64,000 nt of DNA from Blastococcus sp. CT_GayMR20. Lineage in GTDB: Bacteria > Actinomycetota > Actinomycetes > Mycobacteriales > Geodermatophilaceae. The stretch's first letter is position 1. Every line of letters begins with the position of its first letter. The notes below the pieces were generated by a model. That model was given only the letters and a program-made list of their open reading frames with translations. It made no database searches and was not told the origin of the DNA. This document shows, in pieces, positions 8,082 through 16,785 of this stretch. The position numbers were made by a program, and so were the translations under genes. The stretch is from positions 1 through 64,000 of the forward strand of contig NZ_SPQM01000002.1 in the NCBI RefSeq assembly GCF_004570345.1, given 5' to 3'.

Positions 8082-9257
8082 GTGAACAGCACCGGGATCA
8101 CCCCGTACGACCCGTCCGACGAGGCGGCCCTCCGCCAGACCATCAGGGACTTCGTCCGGAGGGAGCTCTACCCGCTGGAGGCCACTCATCTCGCGGGGCA
8201 GGCTCCCCCCGAAGCCCTCATGGAGGCACAAGCAAAGGCCCGCAAGTCGGGCCTGTGGCTGCTCGACGCGCCCGAGGCGTACGGGGGCGCGGGGCTCGGG
8301 CTGCGAATGATGTGCGTTGTCTGGGAGGAGCTGTACAAGGCGGCGGTTCTGCCGGCCCGCAACACGACCGTGCTCGGGCCCAGTGCGGGGCCGATGCTCT
8401 ATGCGGGGACCCCGCAGCAGAACGAGCGGTACCTCGTGCCGGTGCTCGAGATGGAGAAGACAACTGCCTTCGCGCAGACCGAGCCCGCCGCCGGCTCCGA
8501 CCCGGCCGCGATGAAGACGCGGGCGGTCTGGGACGGTGCGCTCTGGCTGCTCAACGGCGAAAAGCACTTCATCACCGGTGCGAAGGAGGCCGACTTCCTC
8601 CAGGTGGTCGCGGTCACCGAACCGGGGACGTCCACCAGCAGGCCGCAGTTCACAGTCTTCCTGGTCGACGCCGACGTGGCGGGGGTCGAGATCGGCCGCT
8701 GCGACGAGACGCTCGATGGCGAGCAGACGTGGGAGGTTCACCTGCGGAACGTCCGTCTCGGGCCCGAGCAGGTGCTGGGGGAGGTGGGTGCCGGCTTCCG
8801 GCTGGCGCAGAAGTGGCTGATCAAGGGCCGGCTGAACCAGGCCGCCAAGGCGATCGCCTACGGCGAGCGGGCCCTGGCGATGGCGGTCCGTCATGCGCAG
8901 GAGCGACAGGCGTTCGGCCGCCGGATCATCGATCACGAGGCGATCGGATTCATGCTCGCCGACTCGCACATGGAGTTGGAGGCAGTCAAGCTCCTCACCC
9001 ACGACTGCGCTGCCAAGGCCGATCTCGGGATGGACGTCCGGTACGAAGCAGCGACAGCGAAGGTCATGGGCGTGGAGACCGGCTGCCGGATCGTCGATCG
9101 GGCCGTCCAAGTGCACGGGGGCATGGGGCTGATGAAGGACTTGCCACTCGGCAAGTGGTACTGGGATCTGCGCAGCCTGAAGATCACCGAAGGCACGAGC
9201 GAAGTGATGCGGAACTTCATCGTGCGGAGCCTGCCGGCCCGCTACGCGGACCTGTAA
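8082..9257 (+). CDS. Acyl-CoA dehydrogenase family protein
   Basis: The 391-residue flavoenzyme is typical in length for the family. It shows FAQTEPAAGSDPAAM and GEKHFITGA in the middle beta domain, and HAQERQAFGRRI with VQVHGGMGLMKDLP in the C-terminal helical domain. The catalytic base is expected at Glu in ITEGTSEVMR. It should introduce an alpha,beta double bond into an acyl-CoA and pass electrons to ETF. I chose GTG 8082, giving the normal N-terminus; the frame is open further upstream but non-protein-like. It lies upstream of, and likely in the same pathway as, the hydratase and CoA-transferase operon. Confidence 0.92.
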   Translation: MNSTGITPYDPSDEAALRQTIRDFVRRELYPLEATHLAGQAPPEALMEAQAKARKSGLWLLDAPEAYGGAGLGLRMMCVVWEELYKAAVLPARNTTVLGPSAGPMLYAGTPQQNERYLVPVLEMEKTTAFAQTEPAAGSDPAAMKTRAVWDGALWLLNGEKHFITGAKEADFLQVVAVTEPGTSTSRPQFTVFLVDADVAGVEIGRCDETLDGEQTWEVHLRNVRLGPEQVLGEVGAGFRLAQKWLIKGRLNQAAKAIAYGERALAMAVRHAQERQAFGRRIIDHEAIGFMLADSHMELEAVKLLTHDCAAKADLGMDVRYEAATAKVMGVETGCRIVDRAVQVHGGMGLMKDLPLGKWYWDLRSLKITEGTSEVMRNFIVRSLPARYADL

Positions 9258-9659
9258 GCCTGCGGTCCGCACCAGCCCGGACTTCGTGCGAAGGGTGCCC
9301 TCCAGGGGCCAATGCTCGGAAACTGCGGGTCGCCGCCCTGGTCCGCGGCGACAACGGCCTGACCGCTGTCCCCCGCGGTCCGGCAACCTCCAGCATCTGG
9401 GCAGATTTCTTTTGCGGTGCACCGTTGCCCTCTCGCGCATCACGAAGACTGGCGGCGGTCAGGCAATAGCGGGGGCGGTCGCGATGAATGGCTGCCGGTT
9501 CACGTCCTGCAGGCCACCAGGACCGCTGGGCCGTGGGCCCCGAACGAAATGGGGACGACATCCAGGAGACCGAAGGGCCTCCTGGTTCCGTCCTCGACGG
9601 ATGTGCGACCGACGGTGGGGACGCCGCTCGCGAAACTGCCGCGCACAGGCTCACGGGGG

Positions 9660-9704
9660 CGAGTGGTGTAGTCGGAACCGCGGGCCTGTCGGAACCACCA
9701 CTCG
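9660..9704. repeat. Inverted repeat with internal direct repeats
   Basis: Nine-base arms CGAGTGGTG (9660-9668) and CACCACTCG (9696-9704) flank a 27-base loop. GTCGGAACC occurs at 9671-9679 and again at about 9688-9696. It could be a weak terminator of the acyl-CoA dehydrogenase transcript or a regulator site. No T tract follows. Confidence 0.4.
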
Positions 9705-9845
9705 CTCCGGTGGAGTGGCTCGGTGGTCCTACTCCGGGCCTCTGACCAAGCCGAACGTGTCTGCGGGGTGCGGCTGCGCTGCCCGCGACAGCGGGCCTTG
9801 ACGAGTCCGCGGCCCGCCCGTACGTTGTGTCCACGCGCATACACA

Positions 9846-9859
9846 TGAACGATCGTTCA
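9846..9859. promoter_or_regulatory. Perfect palindrome TGAACGATCGTTCA, probable TetR-family operator
   Basis: This 14-bp perfect palindrome lies about 100 bases upstream of the enoyl-CoA hydratase start. Its base composition and symmetry match operators of TetR-family repressors that control acyl-CoA and aromatic-acid catabolism in actinobacteria. No TetR gene is present in the window, so the cognate regulator is unlinked or beyond what is shown. Confidence 0.65.
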
Positions 9860-9958
9860 GACACCAACTGGTCGTGCGGCGCACTCTGGAAAGTCCTATC
9901 TCGACGTAACTCGGTGTTCTCGCATATCAGAACTTTCGGATCGGAGAATGCGTCAAGA

Positions 9959-10795
9959 ATGGCAAGCGATACTACGGGCGAAGGAACTCGAGTCGTTGCG
10001 GACCGTCCCAGCGTGGTCCTCCGTCGAGGTGAGCATGCCGGCATCGCCACGGTCACTCTCGATCGCGCGGAGAAGCGCAACGCGCTGAGTCAGAAACTGC
10101 TGCGGGAACTCAACGACGCATACCGAGAACTGCGTGAGAGCGCCGATGTCCGGGTCATCCTCACCACCGCGGCGGGTCCGAGTTTCAGCGCCGGGATGGA
10201 CCTCACCGAGCTGGGCGGCCTGGTCGAGCTGTGGGAGACCAATCAGATCCCGTGGTCGGACGGAGGACTGCTGGTCGACGCCATTCGTGAGGTGCGCCAG
10301 CACCCCGCCGTGACCATCGCTTCGGTCCAGGGGTACTGCGCAGGCGGTGGCCTGGCCCTCGTCGCGGCGCACGACCTGGCCATAGCGGGGGAGTCGACCC
10401 GGTTCATCCTGCCGGAGACGCAGCGGGGCAGCTTCGGCGCCCTGGCCGCAGCGGCGATCCACTACCGGCTGCCACGGAAGATCGCGTTCGACATGCAGCT
10501 CTCCGGCCGGGAACTGACGGGGAGCGAGGCGGCGTCCTACGGGCTGGTGTCGCGGGTCGTGCCCGACGACCAGCTCGAGGCGGCCACGCACCAGCTCGCC
10601 CAGGACGTAGCCAGCAGGGAGTTCGCCCCGCTGACGCACGCGAAGATGGCCGCCTATACCTCGGAGGGGATGACCTTCGAGCAGGCGCTCATGAATGACC
10701 TGCTGGTGGGCGCGCGCCAGAACCGCACGGCGAGCTCCTTCGACGACGTCGACACGTTCCTCAGGAGCCGTCGGCGGAGCCAGGGAGGCGGGTGA
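9959..10795 (+). CDS. Enoyl-CoA hydratase/isomerase (crotonase) family protein
   Basis: The 278-residue crotonase fold shows oxyanion-hole elements SFSAGMDLTEL and GYCAGGGLALVAAHD, and a likely catalytic Glu in ILPETQRGSFG. It should hydrate or isomerise a CoA thioester after the dehydrogenation step. ATG 9959 is preceded by GGAG (9943-9946). The frame runs up to 9827, but that extension crosses the operator palindrome and is unlikely to be translated. The stop overlaps the next start (GTGA), making it the first gene of a coupled operon. Confidence 0.88.
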   Translation: MASDTTGEGTRVVADRPSVVLRRGEHAGIATVTLDRAEKRNALSQKLLRELNDAYRELRESADVRVILTTAAGPSFSAGMDLTELGGLVELWETNQIPWSDGGLLVDAIREVRQHPAVTIASVQGYCAGGGLALVAAHDLAIAGESTRFILPETQRGSFGALAAAAIHYRLPRKIAFDMQLSGRELTGSEAASYGLVSRVVPDDQLEAATHQLAQDVASREFAPLTHAKMAAYTSEGMTFEQALMNDLLVGARQNRTASSFDDVDTFLRSRRRSQGGG

Positions 10796-11784
10796 CCGAG
10801 ATGCGGATCATGGTTACCGGTGGCCTGGGCGTCAACGGCGCCTTCGTCACGCGGCTGCTCGTCCAGAAGGGCATGGACGTCGTCGTCTTCGACGCCTCCG
10901 GTGACAGGTCACTGCTCGGTGGAGACGTCGATCGCATCGTCGTGGAGGCCGGCGACGTTCGCGATCCGGATTCCGTGCGCGGCGCGATGTCGGCGCACGA
11001 CGTCGACCGCGTCATCCATCTGGCCGCGCTGTTGACCCCTGCCGCGCAGGCCGACCCCCTCCTGGCCCTGGACGTGAACGTCATGGGCATGCGCAACGTG
11101 ATGGTCGCGGCCGAGCAGGAGGGTGTCGACCGCGTGGTCTTCGCCAGCTCGAAGGCCGCCTACGGGCCGCTCCTGTGCAGTCACGGGGCGCCGCAGTACA
11201 CGCCGGTGACCGAGGAGCACCCGTCGAAACCGCGCAACTTCTACGACTACACGAAGATCATGTGCGAGGGGATCGGCTCCACCCTCGGGCAGCAGAACGG
11301 GATCGCGTTTGCCGCCCTGCGCTTCGCGACGATCTACGGGCCCGGGCGTATGGTGCGCCATCAGTCGCGGCTGCTGCACAGCCGGCTCATCGAGTCGGCT
11401 CTGGCTGGGATCCCCTTCGCGGCCGACGCTCCCGGCGGCGGCGACCTGGACGATCTCATCTACGTCGGTGACGCTGCGGACGCGCTGGTGGCAGCGGTCA
11501 CGACCGATCGGCTGCGCCACGACGTCTACAACATCGGCAGTGGGCAGCTCAACTCTCTGGTCACTCTCGCTGAAGCGGTGCGACAGGTCTGCCCGTCGGC
11601 GTCACTGGAGATCAACCCGAGCACGTCGGAGACCACGGCCTACGCCAGCCGGTTCGACTGCACCCGGGCGAAGGAAGACCTCGGCTTCGTGGCGACCGAC
11701 CTGGCGGAATCGGTCCGTCACTACCGGGACGCCCTGCAGGTGCTCGGCCCCACCCTCCAGGCGACAGCGGAGTCACAGCGATGA
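10792..11784 (+). CDS. NAD-dependent epimerase/dehydratase (extended SDR)
   Basis: The 330-residue Rossmann protein has an N-terminal VTGGLGVNGAFV nucleotide motif, DVRDPDSV, HLAALLTPAAQ, and the active-site YDYTK (YxxxK). Ser/Ala in VVFASSKAAYG precede it. Extended SDRs oxidise or epimerise hydroxylated substrates. In this operon, the protein may act as a hydroxyacyl dehydrogenase or on a cyclic intermediate. Starts and stops overlap both neighbours by four bases. Confidence 0.85.
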   Translation: MTEMRIMVTGGLGVNGAFVTRLLVQKGMDVVVFDASGDRSLLGGDVDRIVVEAGDVRDPDSVRGAMSAHDVDRVIHLAALLTPAAQADPLLALDVNVMGMRNVMVAAEQEGVDRVVFASSKAAYGPLLCSHGAPQYTPVTEEHPSKPRNFYDYTKIMCEGIGSTLGQQNGIAFAALRFATIYGPGRMVRHQSRLLHSRLIESALAGIPFAADAPGGGDLDDLIYVGDAADALVAAVTTDRLRHDVYNIGSGQLNSLVTLAEAVRQVCPSASLEINPSTSETTAYASRFDCTRAKEDLGFVATDLAESVRHYRDALQVLGPTLQATAESQR

Positions 11785-13115
11785 CGGCAGGCACGGATGG
11801 CATGGCAGCATCGGGCGACGCGCCGACCGGGCAGCAGCTCCCCGGGCCGCTCGGGGGAATCACCGTCGTGGAGTTCGGCCGGTTCGTCACCGCGCCGTAC
11901 GCCGCGCGGCTGCTCAGCGACTTGGGCGCCGGCGTGATCAAGCTCGAGACGGAGCACGGTGACCCGTTCCGCTCGTTCGGGGCCGACCCGAAGCTCAGCG
12001 CCCAGTTCCTGGCGCTGAACAGGACCAAGCGCTCGGTCCGTCTTAATCCGCGGACCAAGGCGGGGAAGGCGGCAGTACTGGCGCTGCTCGACAGCGCCGA
12101 CGTCTTCATCGAGAACAGCCGCCCCGGAAGCATGGCCCGGATGGGGCTGGACTACGAGACCTTGAAGGCCAGGAATCCCGGGCTGATCTACTGCTCGATC
12201 ACCGGTGCGGGGACCGAGGGTCCGTATGCCGCCCGGCCAGCGTACGACGCGGTGGGACAGGCGCTCAGTGGCCTGGCCAGTCAGTTCATCGACCCGGAGG
12301 ACCCGCACGTCGCGGGCCCGAACCTGTCGGACTCCCTGACGGGCATGACGGCCGCTTACGGCATCCTCGGCGCCCTGGTGCACCGGTCGGCGTCGGGACG
12401 GGGTCAGCTGGTGGAGGTCGACATGATCACCAGCGGCCTGGCACTGCTGGGGGCGGAGGCGCAAGTCTACTTCGAGACCGGCGTCGTCCCGGGGCCGTAC
12501 ACCCGGCCTGGGAACTCCTCCTCCTTCGTCATCCGCTGTTCGGACGGGAAGCTGGTGGCCATCCACCTGTCCTCCGTGGAGAAGTTCTGGCTGGGGCTGT
12601 CCCGCGGGCTGGAACGTCCGGATCTGGTCACCGACCCCCGATTCGAGGCGCGAGCCGGGCGCATCGAGAACTACGAGCAGCTGCGCCAGGAGCTCGTCGA
12701 GACCATGGCGAAGCGGTCGAGCACCGAGTGGCTGTCCCGGTTCACTGCCGAGGACGTGCCCTGCGCGCCAGTGCACGATTTGGCGGACGTCTTCGAGGAC
12801 AAGGATCTGGCCGCGCTGCGACTACGGCGGCGCCTCACCGGGCCCGAACGCGCGATGAGCACCGTTGCCATCCCGGTCCGATTCGACACCACTCCGGTGA
12901 GCGACGGCTATCTGCCGCCTGAGCTCGGCGAGCACACGCACGCGGTGCTGCGCGAGCTGGGGTTCGACGAGCAGCGTCTCGCCGACGTCCTAGAGGCCGA
13001 TCAACCCGGCCAGCAGGCGACCGGCGCCCCCGGGCCCGGGTCGACCGACAAGACCGAGACCGGAACCGCGTCCCACGCTCCAGCCCATTCCTCAACGACA
13101 GGAGAAGATCGGTGA
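11781..13115 (+). CDS. CaiB/BaiF (class III) CoA-transferase
   Basis: The 444-residue protein has class III signatures: GITVVEFGRFVTAPYAARLLSDLGAGVIK at the N-terminus, RTKRSVRLN, and SITGAGTEGPYA. The expected catalytic Asp is about residue 184 in NLSDSLTGM. It should transfer CoA between carboxylic acids, activating the imported substrate without ATP. The last 40 or so residues are a Pro/Gly/Thr-rich tail not typical of the family. Coupled to the epimerase (ATGA) and to tctC (GTGA). Confidence 0.9.
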   Translation: MTAGTDGMAASGDAPTGQQLPGPLGGITVVEFGRFVTAPYAARLLSDLGAGVIKLETEHGDPFRSFGADPKLSAQFLALNRTKRSVRLNPRTKAGKAAVLALLDSADVFIENSRPGSMARMGLDYETLKARNPGLIYCSITGAGTEGPYAARPAYDAVGQALSGLASQFIDPEDPHVAGPNLSDSLTGMTAAYGILGALVHRSASGRGQLVEVDMITSGLALLGAEAQVYFETGVVPGPYTRPGNSSSFVIRCSDGKLVAIHLSSVEKFWLGLSRGLERPDLVTDPRFEARAGRIENYEQLRQELVETMAKRSSTEWLSRFTAEDVPCAPVHDLADVFEDKDLAALRLRRRLTGPERAMSTVAIPVRFDTTPVSDGYLPPELGEHTHAVLRELGFDEQRLADVLEADQPGQQATGAPGPGSTDKTETGTASHAPAHSSTTGEDR

Positions 13116-14227
13116 AGGGTGCATCTATCCGGCGTCTCGGCGCAGTCGCCGCCGCCGCGGTGCTCACACTGGCCGCCTGCGGCCAGTCCGGCCAGGACGA
13201 CGACGCCGTCGGAAGCGGCGACGCGGAACCTGAGATCTCCCTCGAGGGTGAGACCCTACGAGTGATCATCAACTTCTCCGCCGGCGGGCCCACGGACACG
13301 TTCGGCCGGCTGATCACGAAGCACCTCACCAACCACCTACCGGGCAACCCGGACATCGTCGTCGAGAACGTGCCGGGTGCCGATGGTGCGCTGGGATCGA
13401 ACCGGCTGTGGGATGCCGAGGCCGACGGCCTGACGTTCGGCATCCTGACCGACCCGATGCTGCCGACGCTGCTGCCCGAGTCCGAGGTCAACTACGACAT
13501 GGAGGAGTGGACCTGGGTCGGCGGGATCAGCGAGACGATGATCCTGTTCTCGAGGGCCGATCTCGGGCTCGAGACCGCGGAGGACCTCGTCGACTCCAGC
13601 GCGGAGATCGTGGCCGGCGGGTACGGGCCGCGCAGTGACGTCGACCTCGGCGAGCGGCTCTTCTTCGACACCCTCGGCGTCGATTACAACCTCGTCACCG
13701 GCTACCCCGGCGGTAACGACGCCCTGGCGGCCCTCGACCGAAACGAGATCAACACCTTCCTTCTGAGCCTCTCCACCTACGTCCCGCGAGTGGCGCCCCA
13801 GGTCGAGGACGGCTCGGTCGTGGAACTCGCCCAGGCCGGGGCGGTCGACGAGGAAGGACAGGTCATCCGCGACCCGCGCTTCCCCGACCTTCCCACGATG
13901 CACGAGCTCCTCGAGGAGCATGCGGCCAGCGACTACAGCGACGTGGAGCAGACGGCCATGGCCCAGATCGTCGGGACCCTGTCGCTCCTGCGGGCCATCG
14001 TCGCGCCTCCGGGCGTGCCGGAGGAGAACGCGGAGGTCCTGCGCGCGGGCCTCAGCGACACGCTGGCGGACCCGGCCTTCCAGGCGGAGTCCGAGCAGCT
14101 GCTCGGGTACGACCTGATCGTCCTGGAAGCGGACGAGGCGAAGACCATCTCGGACGGCATCGTCCAGAGCGCCGAGGACAACCCGGAGGCCATCGACTAT
14201 CTGGCGGAGCTGGTGAGGAGCTCCTGA
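13112..14227 (+). CDS. tctC: Tripartite tricarboxylate transporter substrate-binding lipoprotein (Bug/TctC)
   Basis: The 371-residue exported protein has a lipoprotein signal peptide ending LTLAACGQSG, so Cys would be acylated. The mature part shows the Bug-family opening (IINFSAGGPTDTFGRLI), VVENVPGADGALG and an APPGVPEENAEVL segment. It should capture a carboxylate outside the membrane and deliver it to the TctA/TctB pump. GTG 13112 overlaps the CoA-transferase stop and its own stop overlaps the amidohydrolase start by one base. Confidence 0.9.
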   Translation: MKGASIRRLGAVAAAAVLTLAACGQSGQDDDAVGSGDAEPEISLEGETLRVIINFSAGGPTDTFGRLITKHLTNHLPGNPDIVVENVPGADGALGSNRLWDAEADGLTFGILTDPMLPTLLPESEVNYDMEEWTWVGGISETMILFSRADLGLETAEDLVDSSAEIVAGGYGPRSDVDLGERLFFDTLGVDYNLVTGYPGGNDALAALDRNEINTFLLSLSTYVPRVAPQVEDGSVVELAQAGAVDEEGQVIRDPRFPDLPTMHELLEEHAASDYSDVEQTAMAQIVGTLSLLRAIVAPPGVPEENAEVLRAGLSDTLADPAFQAESEQLLGYDLIVLEADEAKTISDGIVQSAEDNPEAIDYLAELVRSS

Positions 14228-15105
14228 TGGCGGACCCGGGGGCGGGCATCGGTGCCGACCTCGTCGCGGTCGACGTGCACGTGCATCCCAGGAGTGCCGA
14301 GTTCGTCGCCGCGATGGGTCCCCGGGCCCAGCAGATGAGCGCGTACTTCGGGCGGGAGGAGAGCGTCGTCTCCATGGACGAGCTCGCCGACTCCTACCGG
14401 GCCCGGAACATGCGTGCGGTGCTGATGAACACCACGGACGAGACCACGTCGGGGATAGCGCCGGTGCCCAATGACGAGATCGCCCGGGCGGTGCAGAAGC
14501 ACCCTGATGTGTTCACCGGGTTCGGTGTCGTCGAGCCGGCGATGGGCAAGCTGGCGGTGGACGAGATCCGCCGCTGTTCAGAGGAATTGGGACTGCGGGG
14601 CATCGGGGAGCTGAACCCGGGTCGGCAGGGCTTCTATCCCAACGATCCCGCCTGCTATCCGCTGTGGGAGGAAGCCTCGCGGCAAGGGCTGGTGGTGCTT
14701 TTCCACTCCGGCATGATGGGCGCCGGTGCGGGCACGCCGGGCGGGATGGGTTACAAGCTGAAGTACACCCGCCCCATTCCGTACCTGGACGACGTGGTCG
14801 GGGACTTCCCCGAGCTCACCGTCATCGGCGCGCATCCCTCCTGGCCGTGGCAGGAGGAGAGCCTGGCCATCGCCCGGCACAAGTCCAACTTCTACATCGA
14901 TCTCTCCGGGTGGTCGCCGAAGTACTTCTCCGAGGAACTCGTCCGGTACCTGAATGGGCCGCTTCGTCACAAGTTCCTCTTCGGCTCCGACTGGCCGTTG
15001 ATCACTCCCGAGCGTTGGGTGCAGGACTTCGACCAGCTACCGATCAAGGACGGTGTGCGGGAAGACATCCTGCTGAACAACGCCGTCCGTGTGCTCGACC
15101 TGTAG
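14227..15105 (+). CDS. Amidohydrolase family 2 protein (metal-dependent hydrolase or decarboxylase)
   Basis: The 292-residue TIM-barrel protein has metal-ligand signatures: DVHVHPR near the N-terminus, LFHSGMMGAG in mid-protein, GAHPSWPWQEE, and FGSDWPLIT near the C-terminus. The Amidohydro_2 family includes decarboxylases such as ACMSD and gamma-resorcylate decarboxylase, and lactone or C-N hydrolases. The exact reaction cannot be read off. It sits inside the transporter operon between tctC and tctA, which implies that it acts on the imported acid. Confidence 0.85.
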   Translation: MADPGAGIGADLVAVDVHVHPRSAEFVAAMGPRAQQMSAYFGREESVVSMDELADSYRARNMRAVLMNTTDETTSGIAPVPNDEIARAVQKHPDVFTGFGVVEPAMGKLAVDEIRRCSEELGLRGIGELNPGRQGFYPNDPACYPLWEEASRQGLVVLFHSGMMGAGAGTPGGMGYKLKYTRPIPYLDDVVGDFPELTVIGAHPSWPWQEESLAIARHKSNFYIDLSGWSPKYFSEELVRYLNGPLRHKFLFGSDWPLITPERWVQDFDQLPIKDGVREDILLNNAVRVLDL

Positions 15106-15255
15106 CCCGGCATGGACGGCTTGGCGTCAGCGCGTTCCGGGAGGGGCGGACGAGTGCCTGCGCAACGGACGAGCGGGGTGACACCGGCCGGCCCGCCGGC
15201 CCTTCCTGACACCGTGCGCCCACGTCCTGCCGGCCCTCGGGAACGGTGCTGATCC

Positions 15256-16785
15256 ATGGAACTCTTCCAGACCGCCCTGACCAGCCTGCACGAGGTCGTC
15301 GCGTGGCCCGCCCTCGGCTACCTGGGGCTGGGCATGTTGATCGGCCTGGTCGTCGGGATCCTCCCTGGCCTCGGTGCCACCGTGACGATGGCTGTCATGC
15401 TGCCGTTCACGTTTGGCATGACCCCGACGCAGGCCTTCGTCTTCCTGCTGGGCATGTACTCCGTGACCACGGTGGCCGGGGACATCACGTCCATCCTCTT
15501 CGGCGTGCCCGGAGAGCCGACCTCCACCGCAGTCGTCATCGACGGGCATCCCATGGCCAAGGACGGCCAGGGCGGGCGGGCGCTGGGCGCGGCCTTCGCC
15601 AGCTCCCTCGTCGGTGCGCTGATCGGGGCGGTCGTCCTCTTCGCGATGCTGCCGGTCGTCCTGCCGGTCACACGCTCGTTCGGGACGCCCGAGTTCTTCA
15701 TGCTCGCGGTCCTGGGCCTGACATTCGTCGGCGGCGTCAGCGGCAATGCCCCGGTCAAGGGCCTGGCGGTGGCCGCCTTCGGCATCCTGCTGGCGACCGT
15801 CGGTCAGGACCCGCATCTCGGCGAGGAGCGCTACACCTTCGGGACCACGACCCTCCTGGACGGGTTGTCCATCGTCCCGGTCACCGTCGGCCTGTACGCC
15901 CTGCCGGAGATCGCAGAGCTCGCGGTCACGAAGGGGAGCATCGCGCGCTCGGCGGTGGCCAGGATCGGCAGCCTGCTGTCCGGTCTGCGGGACACGTTGC
16001 ACCACTGGGCGTTGGTGCTCCGGACGAGCATCCTCGGCACCATCGTCGGCGCAGTCCCGGGCCTGGGTGGTGTGGTGGCGCAGTGGATCGCCTACGGGCA
16101 CTCGGTCCAGAGCGCCAAGGACAAGAGCCGCTTCGGACACGGTGACGTGCGTGGCGTGCTGGGTCCGTGCGCCGCGTCGAACTCCAAGGAGGGCGGCAAC
16201 CTCCTCACCGTCACCGCCTTCGGCATCCCCAGCACCGCGACGATGTCGATCCTGCTCGGCGCATTCCTGATCCACGGTCTCGTGCCAGGACCAGCCATGC
16301 TGACGACGCACCTCAATGTCACGTTGTCGATGGTGTGGGTGATCATCATCGCCCACGTGGTCGCGGTCGTGGTCTGCGCGCTCTTCATCAAGCAGTTGGT
16401 GCGAATCACCCAGGTGCGGGGAACGCTCCTCGTCGCCCCCCTCATCCTGCTGGTGTTCATCGGCGCCTACACCGAAAGCAACCACTTCTCCGACCTCATC
16501 GTCACGGTGGTCTTCGGCGTCGTCGGCATCATCATGGTCAAGCTCGACTGGCCGCGTCCGCCGCTCATCCTGGGCCTGATCCTCGGTCCTCTGATGGAGC
16601 GGAACCTCAGTCTCGGACTCCAGGCGTACGGGCTCGAGATGTTCCAGCGCCCCATCGTCGTCGCCCTGATGATCGCGGCCCTCAGCGCCGTGCTCTTCCC
16701 CGTCCTGAAGCGGCGCCTGGCTCGCCGCGGCGGTCAGGTCGCCGCCGAGACCTTGGAGAAGGTTCGTGAGCGCGCGCCGGAATGA
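15256..16785 (+). CDS. tctA: Tripartite tricarboxylate transporter large membrane subunit TctA
   Basis: The 509-residue polytopic protein has about 11-12 membrane helices and the two repeated TctA signatures GILPGLGATVTM and GAVPGLGGVVAQW. EGGNLLTVTAFGIPS is another conserved stretch. It forms the ion-driven pump for the acid captured by TctC. ATG 15256 follows a 150-bp gap after the amidohydrolase, the only sizeable spacer in the operon, so a second promoter is possible there. It overlaps tctB by 20 bases. Confidence 0.93.
   Translation: MELFQTALTSLHEVVAWPALGYLGLGMLIGLVVGILPGLGATVTMAVMLPFTFGMTPTQAFVFLLGMYSVTTVAGDITSILFGVPGEPTSTAVVIDGHPMAKDGQGGRALGAAFASSLVGALIGAVVLFAMLPVVLPVTRSFGTPEFFMLAVLGLTFVGGVSGNAPVKGLAVAAFGILLATVGQDPHLGEERYTFGTTTLLDGLSIVPVTVGLYALPEIAELAVTKGSIARSAVARIGSLLSGLRDTLHHWALVLRTSILGTIVGAVPGLGGVVAQWIAYGHSVQSAKDKSRFGHGDVRGVLGPCAASNSKEGGNLLTVTAFGIPSTATMSILLGAFLIHGLVPGPAMLTTHLNVTLSMVWVIIIAHVVAVVVCALFIKQLVRITQVRGTLLVAPLILLVFIGAYTESNHFSDLIVTVVFGVVGIIMVKLDWPRPPLILGLILGPLMERNLSLGLQAYGLEMFQRPIVVALMIAALSAVLFPVLKRRLARRGGQVAAETLEKVRERAPE

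Larger units (their letters stand above)
9258..9958. other. 701-bp intergenic region upstream of the catabolic operon
   Basis: The region carries no convincing gene. It holds an inverted repeat at 9660-9704 (CGAGTGGTG and CACCACTCG) with two copies of GTCGGAACC inside or next to it, and the TetR-like palindrome at 9846-9859. The promoter of the hydratase operon should lie around or just downstream of that palindrome. Confidence 0.6.
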
